A stretch of 64,000 nucleotides of DNA from Latrodectus hesperus (taxonomy: Eukaryota > Arthropoda > Arachnida > Araneae > Theridiidae). The position numbers were made by a program, and so were the translations under genes. Each line of letters starts with the position of its first letter. The first letter of the stretch is position 1. The notes below the pieces were generated by a model. That model was not told the origin of the DNA and did not search any database. It saw only the letters and a program-made list of their open reading frames with translations. Below, piece after piece: positions 34,761-50,920 of this stretch. The stretch covers positions 73,945,487 to 74,009,486 of the forward strand of contig CM075851.1 in NCBI GenBank assembly GCA_037975125.1. Direction: 5' to 3'.

Positions 34761-36427
34761 TTATTTTATTAAAAACAAAACATTCTATTAATTCTCAAGT
34801 TAGTAAATGCTGAATAAGATTAATTTTGTGTTATATAAATTTACATTATTGGATAATTCAATATTTTTGAATTTTTAAACTCATCATTGTAACTTAAATT
34901 TTATGCTTGGCAAATTTAGTGGCAAGCTGTAGCAGACTAGATTTTTTTTTCCAGCTAGCTGCGCTTGTTACATGGAAGTTTAAAAAAATTTCCTGGAAAT
35001 CTTGCAATCAGCTATTTTATTACTTTATTGTACAGAAAAAAAAAGTTGACAAATCAAAACTAAAATACTTGTGCATTAAGTGTGATAAGATAAATTCAGA
35101 TAAGTAAATAATTGACATTCTTAATCGTATTACATTATGATTAAGAATTTAATTCATTTAAAATATTTGCATTATTTTAAATTCATTTTTCTGCTACATT
35201 TTATCTGCATCACTGTTACCCAACATTTGTATTGCTAATGCTCTTAGAACTTTATCACTTTGCTGATTTGGCATTCCTTTATTCAAATCTAATTATATAC
35301 GTATGCCAGTTCGTCAAAGGAAGCAAATTCCATGTGTTCAAAAGCAGCAGGTTGGAATAAAAAGTACTGGCGACATGTTCATACAACTCTGGTGTCAGAT
35401 GGTTTTAATTAAAGGTTTGATAGGTTTCATCAATAAAATGAAATATTTTATTGATATCTAAACCAATAGCTAGTGTTTCTCTTGCTTCATTAATTATTAA
35501 ATAACTAGCTCTGATTATAGTCATAACCCTTTGGCAATTAGCATAACTGTGGGCATTAGTAACAGGACGTCCACCCACAGTTACTTAAACCTCATTTTAT
35601 GGACTAACACAGGACTCTAGACCTCGGGTTTCGTATCTAATATCTTAAAATGTATTAAATTATTTGAGAATAGAGGTTCGTAATGATATAAATTTTTCTT
35701 ATAATTTCATATATGAAAACTTTATATTATAAGTAATTTTAAAAAAGTTGAAACTAATAAATAGTTTAAATTAAGATTTTTCTTTCACAGAAAATTTCTT
35801 TTTAGATTGTATTATATTTAACTTTCTTTTTCTTTCCCCCATGGCTACTTGCGCAGTAACTAAATTACGCAACCAAAACTACGAGACATGAACTTCAGGC
35901 ATAAAGTTCATTCTGATGAAGAGGAATGTATAAAAAGTTGTAAAAGGAACAGAGAAAAAGCTCCCACTGCAATGATATGAAAAACTGTAACTAGTTCATT
36001 TAAATGATTCCATGTATCTCAAAGCCTGAAAGAATTCAAAAGAACATTGCTTTATCTTTGATATATTTGAATATTGATGATTACCGACTTGTAATAGAAG
36101 ATCCAGTAGTTGCTTGGGAGACTTGAAATACTTCCGCTCAAATACTAGAGCGAATCACGTGACTATTTTCAGAACAACGTGATACTAAAATGTTGCTTGA
36201 AGAAAGTATTCTCATGTTTTCAACAAAATAATTAAAAGTCTACAGCAGATTGTAGACTAGATTATTGAAAGCTGTTGGATTTAATCACATCGTTAAACAC
36301 ATTAAATGCGTTAAACACAAAAAAATAATGCAAAAGAAAAGCAACATTCGTTGGATAACATTTTAATTTTCAGAACAAAAATATAAATACAAACAGAATT
36401 CTCAATTAATTAAAAATTAATAGAAGA
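34761..36427. other. Intergenic sequence
   Basis: AT-rich sequence after ABCF2. The stretch from about 35300 to 36250 has a somewhat higher GC and may be decayed transposon sequence, but no frame or domain is recognisable. I saw no promoter or gene. Confidence 0.6.
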
Positions 36428-38601
36428 TAGAGTTCGCACAACTCCTTGTATATCCTTAAATTCCAAATAATTTTTAAGAGCCCTTGAAACTCCTGGAATT
36501 TTGACTTGACTCCTCGAAAATCGTGAATAACTCCTGTAATTTTTTCTTACCTTGATGCAGTTATTTTTTCTATAAAATGTAATTTTTTGAATTTTTTTAA
36601 AAATTTTCAATAAAATTGTCGAAAAACTCAATTTAGTATTAGTTTTTAATATTGCCACTAGATGGCGGCACGATCGATATTAAATTTTGTATTTATGACT
36701 TGTGCTAACGAATTTAAGATCTAGTTCAGCTACAATTTCATAATTCAGTTTAGTAGTATTTAGATTTATGTAAAGTGAAGTGAAGTAATCACTTAACAAA
36801 GTCAATATGTTGTGCAATTAAGACGGGCAATTTTAATAGATTGTTTTTCTATTTGCTTATGTTTTCGTTATATTGTTTAAAAATTCTTTAAATAAATAAA
36901 TATTTAAATATAAAATTTTTGGGTTAAAACAAGCTTTCCATGTCTACCTTTATGAAAATCGCGTATAATTTAATTGAATCGGAATAAATTTGTTTATTAA
37001 TGAAATAAAAACTGAAATAAATTATTTAATATGCCTGGTGAAGAATGTCTTCAATCACCAGTGGACTCTACAAAAGCCACACAAAGATTGGCTTTTGCGT
37101 GTTATAGAAATAACACATACCCATTGTCTGTTTTGCAAAGGGAAAAAGCATGTATATTATTAGAATAAGCTATATCTGCTAAAAAATCTACTCATTTAAA
37201 AGATTTTTTTTCACTTCTGCTGATCCTGTTAAAGAATGTGAACCCAAAGGAAGCTCTAGAATTTTAGATTCATTTGTTTCTTCAAAAGAAGTTTTAAATG
37301 CTGAAATCCTATGGGTCCTTATAGTTTTAAACAATGGATTCAGCTACAATGCTTGTAACAATATAAATTGCTGCTTTCAAGCAATGTTTCCAGACAGTGC
37401 TATTGCAAAGCAATTCAGTTGTGGTGAAATAAAGTGCTTATTTAACAGTTTTTGGAATTGCACCTTAATTTTCCAACTTATTGAAAGAAAAAATTAAGAA
37501 TGTTTCTAATTATGTGCTTCTTTTTGATGAAAGCTTAAATAATCATCTGCAAACAAAACAGTTGGACTGCCATGTAAGATTTTGAGATAATGATAAAGTT
37601 AAAACACGGTATTAATCCTATTTTTAAGTCATTCAGCTGCAGATATTTTGTTTGAAAAGTGCTTAGAATTAGGAACAAGTGGATTACTCTAGTTGTCAAT
37701 GGATGGCCCAGATAAAAACTTGTCTGTTTTGACTAAAATGGCTGATTTTTTAAAAAAGTGAACAACATTCAAATATTGTAAATGTCGGAAGCTGCAGCCT
37801 ACACATTCCATACAAAACTCGTGCCATGGATGTTCTTCATTTCCAGAAGTTGAGGTAATAGCAAGTGCAGTTTACAGACTATTTAAGAACTCACCCGCTC
37901 GTAGGGATGACTTTGATAGCTTTGGTCCAGGCTTAAAATTTCCTTTAGTTTTGCAAACATCGATGAAGACACGTCATTTGTTCAAAACAAAAAATTTCCT
38001 AATCCTGGTATCAAAACTTTTGATATTGTGCAAAAATGTACGAAAGATGTACTTTTTTCTGCTAAATGCAATTTTTTTATATTTATTGCTCGCGGGAAAT
38101 AAAACCTTTTCTGACCTTCATGAAACTGATAAACCAATGTTGTGCCATTCATTGCTGGAGATATTCATGCGTTGTTGAAAAGTTTGATGCAAAAAATTTT
38201 AAAAGAATCGTTGCTATCTGAATCTATTGGAAATGTCTAAAAACTTTAAAATTGCTCATTATTTTATACAATGCATAATCCAGTATTATATAGAATGATG
38301 ATTATTTAAATAAAAAATTTTCTGTTACAGCTGTAAATTCATTGAAGGCTTTTGAAATTATCATTAATAATTTTAACTCAAATAAAAATAGTCTCATTAA
38401 TGTTTGTAATTTATTTTTATTATTAACAGAATTGATTGAAAAATATTGCATGTACATAATTATATGCATATTTAGTTAAGAACAGTTTTTAAAATAAAAT
38501 AAAAATTATTTAACGTGAATGTCGATACCTCCTGGAAAACTTACAACTCCTGGAATTTGATTTGATACAGATTTGATTCTTGGAAATCTGTACGAACCCT
38601 G
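36428..38601 (+). mobile_element. hAT-type element, decayed, with transposase-like remnants
   Basis: The left end tagagttcgcacaactcc and inverted right end cagggttcgtacagattt are hAT-like termini, followed inward by ctcctggaatt motifs shared with 24541-25345. Plus-strand remnants between 37480 and 37960 read LLFDESLNNHLQTKQLDCHV, LSMDGPDKNLSV, NVGSCSLHIPYKTRAMDV and LFKNSPARRDDFDSFGP in shifting frames. This pattern is familiar from a widespread arthropod and cnidarian transposon-derived protein family whose name I cannot give with certainty. I found no clean 8-bp duplication. The frame at 37951 is a leftover piece. Confidence 0.65.
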
Positions 38602-38659
38602 AAACAAATACAAAAATTTTAGTCCAGCAACATTCACTGCTCGTCGACGAAACAAAGCA

Positions 38660-41312
<2,653 letters not shown>

Positions 41313-42539
41313 TCACGAAGAAAGTTCAATATTGAATGATGTCTCGAGAAAAAGCGGGTGACCGTCCGCCGCACACAAAGCGAGGAGAGCATATGAGGCG
41401 GTGAGCATTCTGGTCAGCTGAGCTCGCGCCCTTTCCGAAGATCATGCGTGAAAGGTTTCTACGCATCGAGCGCCGTAAGCCGGCGCGCACACGACTCCCG
41501 GAGTTTACAGAAAGTTGAGCGGGGAGGCCACATCCACCGGGACTAAACTACCTGCGGATCAACACTTGGGAACCACAGTCGCTGTTTAAGAGGGGCCAAC
41601 GGACCAAACGTTGGTAAGCCTTGGTGTAACTCATTCTTGGCTGGCTGGATTAAAATTTTATCTACATGGCCATTACTAAAGCCTTGAATGCAGAAGAAGT
41701 TCATCTTCAGTTACGAGAAAAAGACTCCCTAGCACAGGCAAGTACAGTAACTAACATCTGTGAAGAAATCAGTCTTCTGTTGTGGTTGTCAACAACCTGA
41801 ACACTATAGAAGTTCATGTTTTCTTTGAGTTAAGCCATAGAAAGAATCCAGATATTGTAGACCAAAATACAGGAGTCATTTTAAATGTTCTAGTCCAAAA
41901 TATAGGTGCCGAACCAGACGTTCCAATTCAGAGTACAGGGAGCCCATATCTGACTTAGTTGCAGAAAGAAGCCAGTCACGACGTTCAAGTCCCGCTTATC
42001 AAAATCAATCGCGTTCTTCCTGGTGTAAGTACAAAAATAAACAAGGTATTGGATTTAGAAACACCTCTTCGACAGATAAAAAATCTCTTTTGTAAAGAAA
42101 GACTTATTCATTAATTTTATACCTTTAACCAATGAAAAAATATCTGCTTACATTGATGGTGTTGACTTTCCTATTGAGGGAAAAGGAATAGTTCAATTGT
42201 TGTTTGGCTTATAAAATATACATTAAATTATGTAATATACTCTCCAAAGTTATAGCGAAATCTTATTTCGGGTCCAAAAATAGACATTCAAGGTATTATA
42301 TATCATGACGGCATGGTGAAAGTTACGGAAAAGGAAATGGGAACTATTTTTAATTATATATTAAAAGAAGGTATTTTCCAAGTATGGTGAAAGTTAAAAA
42401 AATAAGTTTCATTTACGATTAACTTTAAAGATAGCGAGGCTCTAGAGCTATATCATAGGCGATGTAGACATATTAGCATATCCATCCTTTCACTTTACAG
42501 TAGGAAAAAGGGAGTCACTAGTTTACCACTCTTGTATGA

Positions 42540-43570
42540 TTAGACAGTCTTTTGCGAACGATGTAAAATTAGTAAATATCAAAAAGTTTCATTTAAGTAC
42601 TTGTGAGAAGTAAGATCCATGGCAATTTTAAAGCTATTATGTACTGATTTTTGGGGGCCTCTATCTGTAAAGATAGAGGCTCCCAAAGGTATTTTATTAC
42701 CATAATTGATGACTGATTATAATCACGTAGAGTTTCTTTATATTTCCCATATCTGAGGTTTTTGATGTAATTGAATTTTACACTATCGGAAGTGAAAATA
42801 TTTTAAATAAAAAGGTTAAGGCATTTAGATCCTATAATGGGAATGAAATTGTAAATGCTCAGATGCAAAATCATTTTGCAGAAAAAGGAATCGCTCATGA
42901 GTTAACGAATATATTCAATCCGGAACAAAACGGTGTTAGTGAAAGATCAAACTAAACTGTTAGAAGTGCTGCTAGAGCAGTTCTGAAAGAATCTTATCTT
43001 GAGTGATTTTGCCCTGAAGCCATGTTATATTTTAAGAGACAAACACTTGGAACACTTGGAACAGAGTTTGCGACAATAAACTGAACTAGACTCTTTACGA
43101 ATTATTTTCAAGGTCTAGAATCTCAGTTAAGCACTTAAAGCCTTTTGGTAATGTAGCATGTATAGGCGTATACCGACAACATCGAAAAAAGCTAGATGCC
43201 AGAACCCGGAAAGGTTTTCTCGTTGGTAGGGATTCGGTACAAAAGGATACTGTTGAAACAAACAAAATAATTGAAACAATTAATATTTCTTTTAATGAAA
43301 GAATTGCGTATGAGGACAATTAAGTGGAGCAGTGCTGAACCCTAATGACAGAATTTCAACTGTCTCTAATGAGACTGAAGAAGGAAGTGACGATGATGCC
43401 GATTGTATTGGATACCACATTGTACCATATGATTCTGAAAGAGAAGAGAGTGATTCTGAAATTTCCGTAAACGACATTCTTAGCCCCATATCAGAACATA
43501 GATTAGTAAACTGGAAAAGAAAGGCTGTTCAGAGGAAAGATAGATCGCGTAACAGGTACCTGTTAATATG
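42540..43570 (+). pseudogene. Copia integrase remnant
   Basis: The segment 43118-43322 reads HLKPFGNVACIGVYRQ and KLDARTRKGFLVGRDSVQKD, the conserved end of the Copia integrase (LK.FG..A...RKLD.K...G..VG). Upstream, NGNEIV and FNPEQNGVSERSN survive from its core with stops between. The open frame 43332-43571 (NDRISTVSNETEEGSDDDAD) is the acidic linker between integrase and reverse transcriptase, not an independent gene. Confidence 0.78.
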
Positions 43571-43799
43571 AAGAAGGAAAGGTTAAGATCCCTGAATGAT
43601 GTTGCAAAATACTGCAATAAAAATGTTTTCAATCCTAATTTATTTGATTTTAAAGGAACAAATTAGACAGAAAATCTCGTTTTAGGCAGTCTTGATACAG
43701 TTTTAGCAAATATTAAAGATAATGGGAACACTAATAATCTTAGCATATTCAGCTGACTTGATCGTATTAGCAGGCGATTGAATTGATATATAAGGAGAA

Positions 43800-44720
43800 A
43801 TGACTAAATGCTATAAAAGAAGAGCTCTGTATTATGAAGAACCGGGGAGTGTGGCATTTGGAAGACTTACCAGAAAATATTACTATTGGATGTAGGTGAG
43901 TATTCACCGTAAGAAGAGATGATGCAGGAAAAATTTAATTTAAAATTTAAATCTCGATTAGTAGCACAGGATTATAAACAAGAGAAATGTATCTCATATG
44001 ATATAACTTTTTCCCCTTGGTCAACTTTATTTTAATCAGATTTTTCTTTGGGTTTTTCGTATCCTATAAAGGTTGCTGTCACCCACAGTGTGATATAAAA
44101 GGAGTTTACATTTATGATCCTTTGGAAGAGCGAATTTACATGATACAACCTCCAGGTTTTGAAGTAGCTAGTCATAAAGAAAAATTCTGTAGTTTAGATC
44201 GAGCTATATATGGCTTGTGACAAAGTGCTCGACAATAATTCTATGAAATCCATGTTTTCTTAAAAATGTGCTTTTGTAAATTTCAATGGGTTATCTGTGC
44301 TTATTTATTTTGAGATTACTTAATTTTGATATTATATGTTGATGGTTTTGTTATATTTGGCAGAGATCAAAGAACAATCGATGAAACTATAAATAATTCA
44401 TCATTTTGACTTAAAAGTACTCTTTTAGGCACGGAGTTTGGGGAAGAAAATGGCAGTGTTCTGATTCATCAACGCACATTCATTGAGGAAGTTCTTGCAT
44501 GTTTTCAACCTTTTAAAATACCAATTTTATCACTGCTTGTATCTACAAGTTCGAAACTTCCTATCCATCTACAACGGAAGAAGAAGAAATTTCAAAATTG
44601 CAATATAGAAATGTATTTGGTTGTGCTTATTTTTTTTGGGGGGGGGTTAATAAGACTCACCCTGACATCTCCTATGCTGTCAATACATTCAGTCAATTTC
44701 AGGGATGAATCATTGGGATG
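43800..44720 (+). pseudogene. Copia reverse transcriptase remnant
   Basis: It starts at IKEELCIMKNRGVWHLEDLP. DYKQEKCISYDITFSPW corresponds to the conserved GYDETFSPV region. 44080-44220 gives CDIKGVYIYDPLEERIYMIQ and CSLDRAIYGL. The active-site motif YVDD appears as YVDG (near 44340), so the second catalytic Asp is lost. A final piece near 44600-44690 corresponds to the PDISYAV segment before RNase H. Confidence 0.82.
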
Positions 44721-44860
44721 ACTTATTAAAACTTCTAGGTTATGTTGTTAGCACGGCAGATTTTTGCTTTCTATCAATAATTTAGAAGACTTGTTTATTG
44801 TAAAATCTTTTAGTGATGGATTTTGTATGAGTAAGAGTTCATTAGAGAGATCTTAAAAAG

Positions 44861-46879
44861 ACACTTCTCTATTACGGCATTAAACTCTTCCAATATATAA
44901 AATCTTAAAAATAAATTTATTTATTGAAATTAATAGTGAAATGCAAAATATTTCCTTTTAAATATTAACTTTTAATATTCTCAAAAAGTGCAAATACCGT
45001 TATATGAATGTATTCTATATTCTGTAAATTTAGTATAACTATTATTTTTAATTAATTTGTATTTAATAAATCTAACTGAATTAAGTTCTTATAATCAACA
45101 TTTTAATTTTTAAAATAATTGATAGTAAATTTTTAATTAAAAGTGCTAATTTATTAAAAGTTCTGTTATTAAGTTTATTAAAAATTGAATTAAAATATGT
45201 ATTTGGTAGATAGGCGTAATATTAATTTAGGAAAAATTTTACTGAAGCACTTCTTCAAAAGTTGGCAGGTATGAAATGTAATTTTAATTGTTTCTTTTTA
45301 AATTATATAAAAACTGGAAATTTTACTTAAAAAAATTCATTGCTTTTTCTTTAACTGCTTTTTTAAATTGGAAAATAATTTCTTTCTTAAATTATTATAA
45401 TAAAAAGTATCTTAAACGTATATTGATATTTTTGGAAGAATGATTTTATGGCTAAAAAAATATTGAAATTTTCTTGATTGTTTTCATTAAGTTTGTTTAT
45501 TTAGATAAATAAACTTACAATACGATAATAAAGTAAATTTTATATCAGATAAAAATATATTTGAATAATCTAGAAATGTCTTAACAAAATTCGTCCCTTT
45601 TTGATTATACATGAGATTCAAGTAAAATAATGTTTAAGTTTCGAATTCAAAACATATGATGACAATGTGAAAGAAATTGTGGTGTGTAAATTATTTTATA
45701 AAATCATTAATATGTTTTAGACTTTATCACAGGAGTTTAAAATTATGTATAGTACTTAAATTGAGTTATAATAAACAAGTGAAGAAATATTTTACTTAAA
45801 AGGAAGTTTTTATAATCTAAAACTATTTTGGGTATGATTTTAAGCAGCATGATTAAGAGTTTTTGGTTAGCATATACTAACTAAAAACTGCTTCCTAAAG
45901 ACGTACAAATTTTACATCTTTTGCGAATGAAAAGAGTTGCATATGATTCATTGAACTTAAATGATTACAATTTTATTATAATTTATATTTTTAAAATACA
46001 AAAATAAAGTTTATTATGTTTAATTATTAAAACAGGATATTACATACAATTAGATAACTTGTTTTACAATTTTATAAAGAATAAAAGAAAAATTAACTTA
46101 TTAAACATTCTTTGATTTATAAATATTAATAACAGTAGTATACATTCAATTTTGTAGTACATTATTAAGTGTTTTAATCAGCACTCGTTTTTTATCAAGA
46201 TGAGAAAACCAAAATTAAATTGCTTTTGATTTTCCCTTATTATATAAATATTTTTTTAATACAAAAGAGTGACCAAAAAGTGCTTTTACAACAGAATCGA
46301 TAATTAACAAAGTTTTCTCTAAAGATGACATAGTTTGTAAGAATCATTATGCATATCGTAAGAGGTGACTAAAATCGGTATCCAACATCTGTAGTTATAA
46401 ACGGGCATTTCTGGATTATATCAAGGAACTGGCCCACCATATTCAGGGTTGTGGATAGAGTTGACAACCCTATTCTGTAACACCTTTCTATTACATAATC
46501 AAAAGAATTAAATTTCTTACTGTTATGAAAACGACCTAGGAAATACTTCAAGGACTTAAAGTTGGGATATTAGAATGTTTTATCACACACTATGGAAGCA
46601 AGGCTCTTCAAACTTTAGTTTCGAGCTATTGGATTGTATAATATTGATCTAATTACCATCCTGGAGATACGATGAACTGTGGTAGGTTATTTCGAAAACA
46701 GAAGATACTCTTTTACAGGTTTGATTCTCAGTAACGTGTTTTTGGAACAAGATTTATTGTTAGTCGGCGAATTAAACACGTATATTTAGATTTTAAGAAT
46801 AAATTACCAAATTTTGTAGATTGAGTATCAGGTTTGTTTTAACTATAGTTTAATCAGTGCCCATGCAACAATGAAAGAA
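44861..46879. other. Intergenic AT-rich sequence
   Basis: Two kilobases with no recognised gene or repeat. 46320-46700 is less AT-rich and could be the extreme 5' part of the following LINE or another relic. The minus frame at 46369-46551 has no recognisable domain. Confidence 0.6.
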
Positions 46880-49160
46880 GGATGCTAAAAAATCCTAGTA
46901 TGTTTTCAAAGTGATTAAACTACTTCTAAGGATAAGGAAAGCAAGTATAAACCGACCGTATTGGAATACATTTGACAATATCAGAGAAAATGTGTTTAGA
47001 TTAATTGATTTTGCAGTAGAACGTGATATAGTTGTTGGAAGCACGATGTTTCTATATAGACATATATAAAGTGACAGCGTTCACCTGATAATAACAGCTT
47101 TAATAAAATCGACAGCGTCTTGACTGACGACAGACATTCTAATTTATTAGAAATTGAGACCTACCTCGTAATGTGTATCCTGAAATTGATTAATATCATT
47201 ATTTAGAGACAGCTGAATTGCGTGCAAAGATATCTGGTTTTAATTATATACAAAGGAAATGTATAAGTAAATTTAATTGCTCTAAATTGAAAGAATGAAA
47301 TACATTTAAAGCGGAACTTAAATATAAAACTCAAACTTTTGATTTTAACTATCTAGTAGGCATGGAATCTAAATGGCAAACAAAGAAATTTCATTTATAA
47401 TTGAAGATATTGTTTTAAGACAGGTTGGAAAAAACGAATAAGAATGATTGGTTTGAGGAACGCAGATTGGCTATGTACTAGAGAAGAGTTATTAGAAACA
47501 CACAAAATGCGTGAGTATAGGCTGATAAAGCGAAAGGAAAATAAAAAGTGATAAGCATCTATTTAGCTATTTTAAGAATCTGAAGGGAATTAGAATCTGA
47601 AGAGATTTATAGATCAAGAAATTATAGATCAATTAGTAATAATAGTCCGTACTTTTAAGTCTAGAATCACCTCTGTATGGATGGCAATGGAGAACTTCTT
47701 AGTAATTTTACTGATATTACAAAATGAAGGAATATTTTAGTGATCTTTTTATTGATCACCTTACAACCTATTCAGGAACTCTTCAAATTTCATCAAGGTA
47801 TGAACTTACTTTGACCCTCGCTTGAAGAGGAGAAACAAACTATCAAAAAACAAAATAAAGCGGCAAGATTTTTACCCAGTTGAATTTTTGAAGAAAGGAT
47901 ATTATGAGCCAACTGATACATTGCTCATGATTATCATGTCTGTCTGGGTTGATGAAGTGTTATCTTTGATCAGGATTTGAGGCCTGATTCGTAAAAAAAG
48001 GAGACCCCACAATCTGTTCAAATTATCTCGGTATCAGCTTGTATGTCATAGTTTTCTCGAGTATTATATTTTGCATACTCACATATTACTGAAAACATAG
48101 TTGGAATATCAATGTGCTTTCAGAACGGAGAAATTTACTTCAGAACAAATATTCAACTTACGTCAAATTCCCGAAAAATGGAAAAAAAAATTGATGGGAT
48201 ATGCATTATTCTTTGATTTTAAGGCAGCATAGATCGGCGAATGATCTTGCAGCTTTAAGTGACCTGAATGTGCCAGAAAATTTTATCAGACTTATAAATT
48301 TAACCATGAAAAATTTTTACTTGTGCAATGCTATTTGGAAAATTGAAAAATAATTTGGAAATATAAAATGGCATATAGTATGGTGATGCTCTGTCTTGCT
48401 TTCTTTTCAATTTGATCTTAGACTGGACAATTCATGATTCTGGAACTAATACCATAAAAATTATTCACTAAGTCTGTCAAGATTCTTGCTTATGTTGCTA
48501 ATATCGTTTAATGCTTCGAATTAAAAATGCATTAATTATAGAGGTATTCACTGCCGTCAAGAGATCAGGAGTTAAAATGAACTTCCGTGTCAAGGAAAGC
48601 AAGATTAAATATCTGATAAAAAATATAGGAAAAATAACAAGAAATTTTCTATATTCAAATTTAATAAGAAGAAAAACTATAAAATATTTCTTTATAAAAC
48701 AATATTATTAGACCTATACTCACATAGGATTCCGAAACCTGAGCCTTGACAAGATCGCTGGAAAATCGGCTGACTATCTTGGAACGCAAGGAGTTGAAGA
48801 TTATGGGTGCAATGTATATTGATAATATATAGTGACATAGATAAAACAATGAGTTGTAAAGGGATATTATTAAAAACATTATAATTAATCGTATGAAATT
48901 TGCTGGCCCCATTTGCCATATGAATCCCGCCATCATGATGTTCACGATCTTCAACTACAAACCAATGGGAACTAGAGTTAAAGGAATGCCCAGATTAATT
49001 TGGACAGACTATGTTAATGAAGACTAAGATCTTATGGATTACCAATTGGAGTTCCTTGGCGAAGAGGAGAACAGAATGGGAGAAACTTCTAAAGAGTGAT
49101 TTGGCTCACTATGGGTTTTCATGTCAATAGAGTAAAAGACACGTTCCAAATTAGAAATTC
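46880..49160 (+). mobile_element. RTE-type LINE, degenerate, 5'-truncated
   Basis: The element holds three consecutive parts of an RTE ORF2: the end of the AP-type endonuclease, the reverse transcriptase core and the C-terminal domain. The frames are broken by many stops and shifts. No clear 3' tail or target duplication was seen, so both limits are approximate. Confidence 0.8.
46920..49120 (+). pseudogene. RTE-like ORF2 (endonuclease and reverse transcriptase) remnant
   Basis: 46940-47150 gives FRLIDFAVERDIVVGSTMFL, the late endonuclease segment. 47720-47790 gives KEYFSDLFIDHLTTYSGT. 47990-48040 corresponds to the HKKGDPTICSNYRGISLL region (here RRPHNLFKLSRYQL with a frameshift). 48110-48230 gives YQCAFRTEKFTSEQIFNLRQ and LFFDFKAA, the motif that carries the first catalytic Asp. 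48980-49120 resembles the final GxPRxxWxDxVxED and W domain. This arrangement is typical of RTE/BovB-like LINEs of animals. Confidence 0.8.
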
Positions 49161-49473
49161 ATAAAAGTTGAATATTCTGTTTTATCAATAATTAAACTGT
49201 CCTAAAAGTTTCATTAGAACTACTAAAACTTGTCGAAGTTTCATTAAAACTTATCAAATATTACAATTTTTTTAAAATTCCGAAATATCCATTTAATATC
49301 TCCAGAAAGGTGCAAAGAGATGCATGCTCTCCCAATGTATTTCTCGGAATAAAAATACTTAAAGAGTACAACCATTGATATCATAATAACAACATAAATG
49401 AGTGTACTCTTTATATATAAAAAAAGCTTTTTTTTTCCTTATGCTTTGATTTTTACATCGTGAAGGATAAATA

Positions 49474-50920
49474 CACTGCTGGCCACCGTAAATACAACAC
49501 CCTGAAGGAAGCATGCAAATAACATGAAATTTACAACATGCATTAGCAGAGGTGAGATATGCAAATGATAAGAATTTCAGCACAGACGCACATCACGCAC
49601 ACCTGTGGCGCCACTTCAAAGCGCTATTTAAGAATTAGAGATTTTGCCGATTTCAAGTTCGGCAATTTTTTTTTTTGCAGTTTTTTCAAAAAACAAAAAA
49701 AAAAAAAAAAAAAAAATCAAGTATGTCTTGTAGAAAACAGTGATCATTTTTTTGATCAAGTATCCAAGTTCGACACAGAGGAAGGATAGTGGCCTACCAA
49801 GATTGTAAATTATCTTTCAGAGAAATCGGTAGTCTCGTTGGACGAAACTAAACAATTGCAATGTGGATATGTGATCGTTGGATGCAGGAGGGAACGACAG
49901 AACAACGTGTTCGATCGCATCTACTTCAGTGCACTAATTCATATGATCACAGGCAAACTTTGCGCATGACAGAGATGAATCGCTCAGCTTCATCACGAAC
50001 CATAGCACACACATTAAGTCCGTAACGTATCATCCAGCATCTGCGCGTACAAATCGACGCCGTTTACAGCCGAGTGGTCTGTCTGCACGACGTCCATTGC
50101 TTCGTCTACTCTTGACGCAGAACCATAGACGTCTCCGCCACCAATGGTGCGATGAAGGAAGGATGTGGGCGGCAGAATGGAATGAGATTGTCTTTACTGA
50201 CGAGTCATGGTTCTGTCGACAACCCCACGATGGTCGCATTCGAGTCTGGAGACACCGTGGAGAGAGGATGCTGAACAGATGCGTTATGCACCACCACACT
50301 GATCATGCACTGAGTATAATAGTATAGGGCAGTATTTGATATCACTCTCGCACTCCTCTAGTATGCATTGCGGGTTCATTAAACAGCCATCGGTACATCT
50401 CCGAGGTGTTGGAATTAGTTGTTCTTCCTTACCTTCAGGGCTTGCCCACAGCCAAATTTCAATGCGATATAATGCACGATCCCACGTGGTGCGCATTGTC
50501 CAAGGGCTCTTCGTCAATCGTCTGATTGAATTGCTTACCTGGTGGGTGGCTGTCAGGATTTTTCGCCGATAGAAAACATGTAGTCCATGGTTACTCAACG
50601 ATTGACTCAGGTCACATCCCCAGCTGCCACACCAGATTAACTCTGGCAATGTGTGGAACTTGCTTGGTCTGCTGTACCCCCAAAACACATCCAAAGTCTC
50701 TTTGAATCAATGCCGAGGCTCGTGGCATTGATTCAAAGAGACTTTGGTGGTGATCTCCAACAATGACGGTTACTCTGGTAACTGATTTTGGCCAGAACCC
50801 CACTTCACAGAAGTCTATAAATTTAATCATTTATGCTTGGTCAACATGTTATCTACAAAATAAATTTTATTGTGATATCTTTTGTCTTTATTTGTGTTGG
50901 AATTTGGGTGGCCAGCAGTG
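49474..50920 (+). mobile_element. Tc1-type transposon with both termini, inactive
   Basis: cactgctggccaccgtaaat (49474) matches the inverted right end cactgctggccacccaaatt (ending 50920). TA at 49472-49473 and 50921-50922 gives the standard duplication. At 1447 bp the length is near that of an intact Tc1 element. The transposase is on the plus strand with scattered frameshifts. A run of A at 49689-49715 lies in the 5' non-coding part. Confidence 0.9.
49720..50850 (+). pseudogene. Tc1-family transposase, frameshifted
   Basis: Successive frames read FREIGSLVGRN (helix-turn-helix region), CDRWMQEGTTEQRVRSH, TLRMTEMNRSASSRTIAH, PLLRLLLTQNHRRLRHQWCD, EWNEIVFTDESWFC (first catalytic Asp and context), DGRIRVWRHRGERMLN and, near the end, FSPIENM and SLFESMPR. 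These follow the order of Tc1 transposases (HTH, DDE). At least three frameshifts or stops inactivate it. Minus-strand open frames across this region are shadows. Confidence 0.88.

Larger units (their letters stand above)
41630..44860 (+). mobile_element. Copia-type LTR retrotransposon body, heavily decayed
   Basis: Plus-strand pieces appear in the Copia order: a gag-like start near 41665 (ALNAEEVHLQLREKDSLAQA, frame broken); GAG-pre-integrase and integrase remnants from 42540 to 43300 (LSTCEK; FWGPLSV; HLKPFGNVACIGVYR with KLDARTRKGFLVG); then reverse transcriptase/RNase H from 43800 to 44700 (IKEELCIMKNRGVWHLEDLP; GVYIYDPLEERIYMIQPPGF; LYVDGFVIFG). No LTR pair was identified, and a G-run near 44640 and many stops mark old age. 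Confidence 0.82.

Noticed and set aside
37951..38178. 75-codon open frame as a separate gene
   Set aside because: It lies inside the decayed hAT-type element, downstream of its transposase-like motifs, with no start context or domain of its own.
43332..43571. Acidic 79-codon frame as an independent small gene
   Set aside because: It sits between the Copia integrase and reverse transcriptase remnants in the same orientation, where a variable acidic linker is expected.
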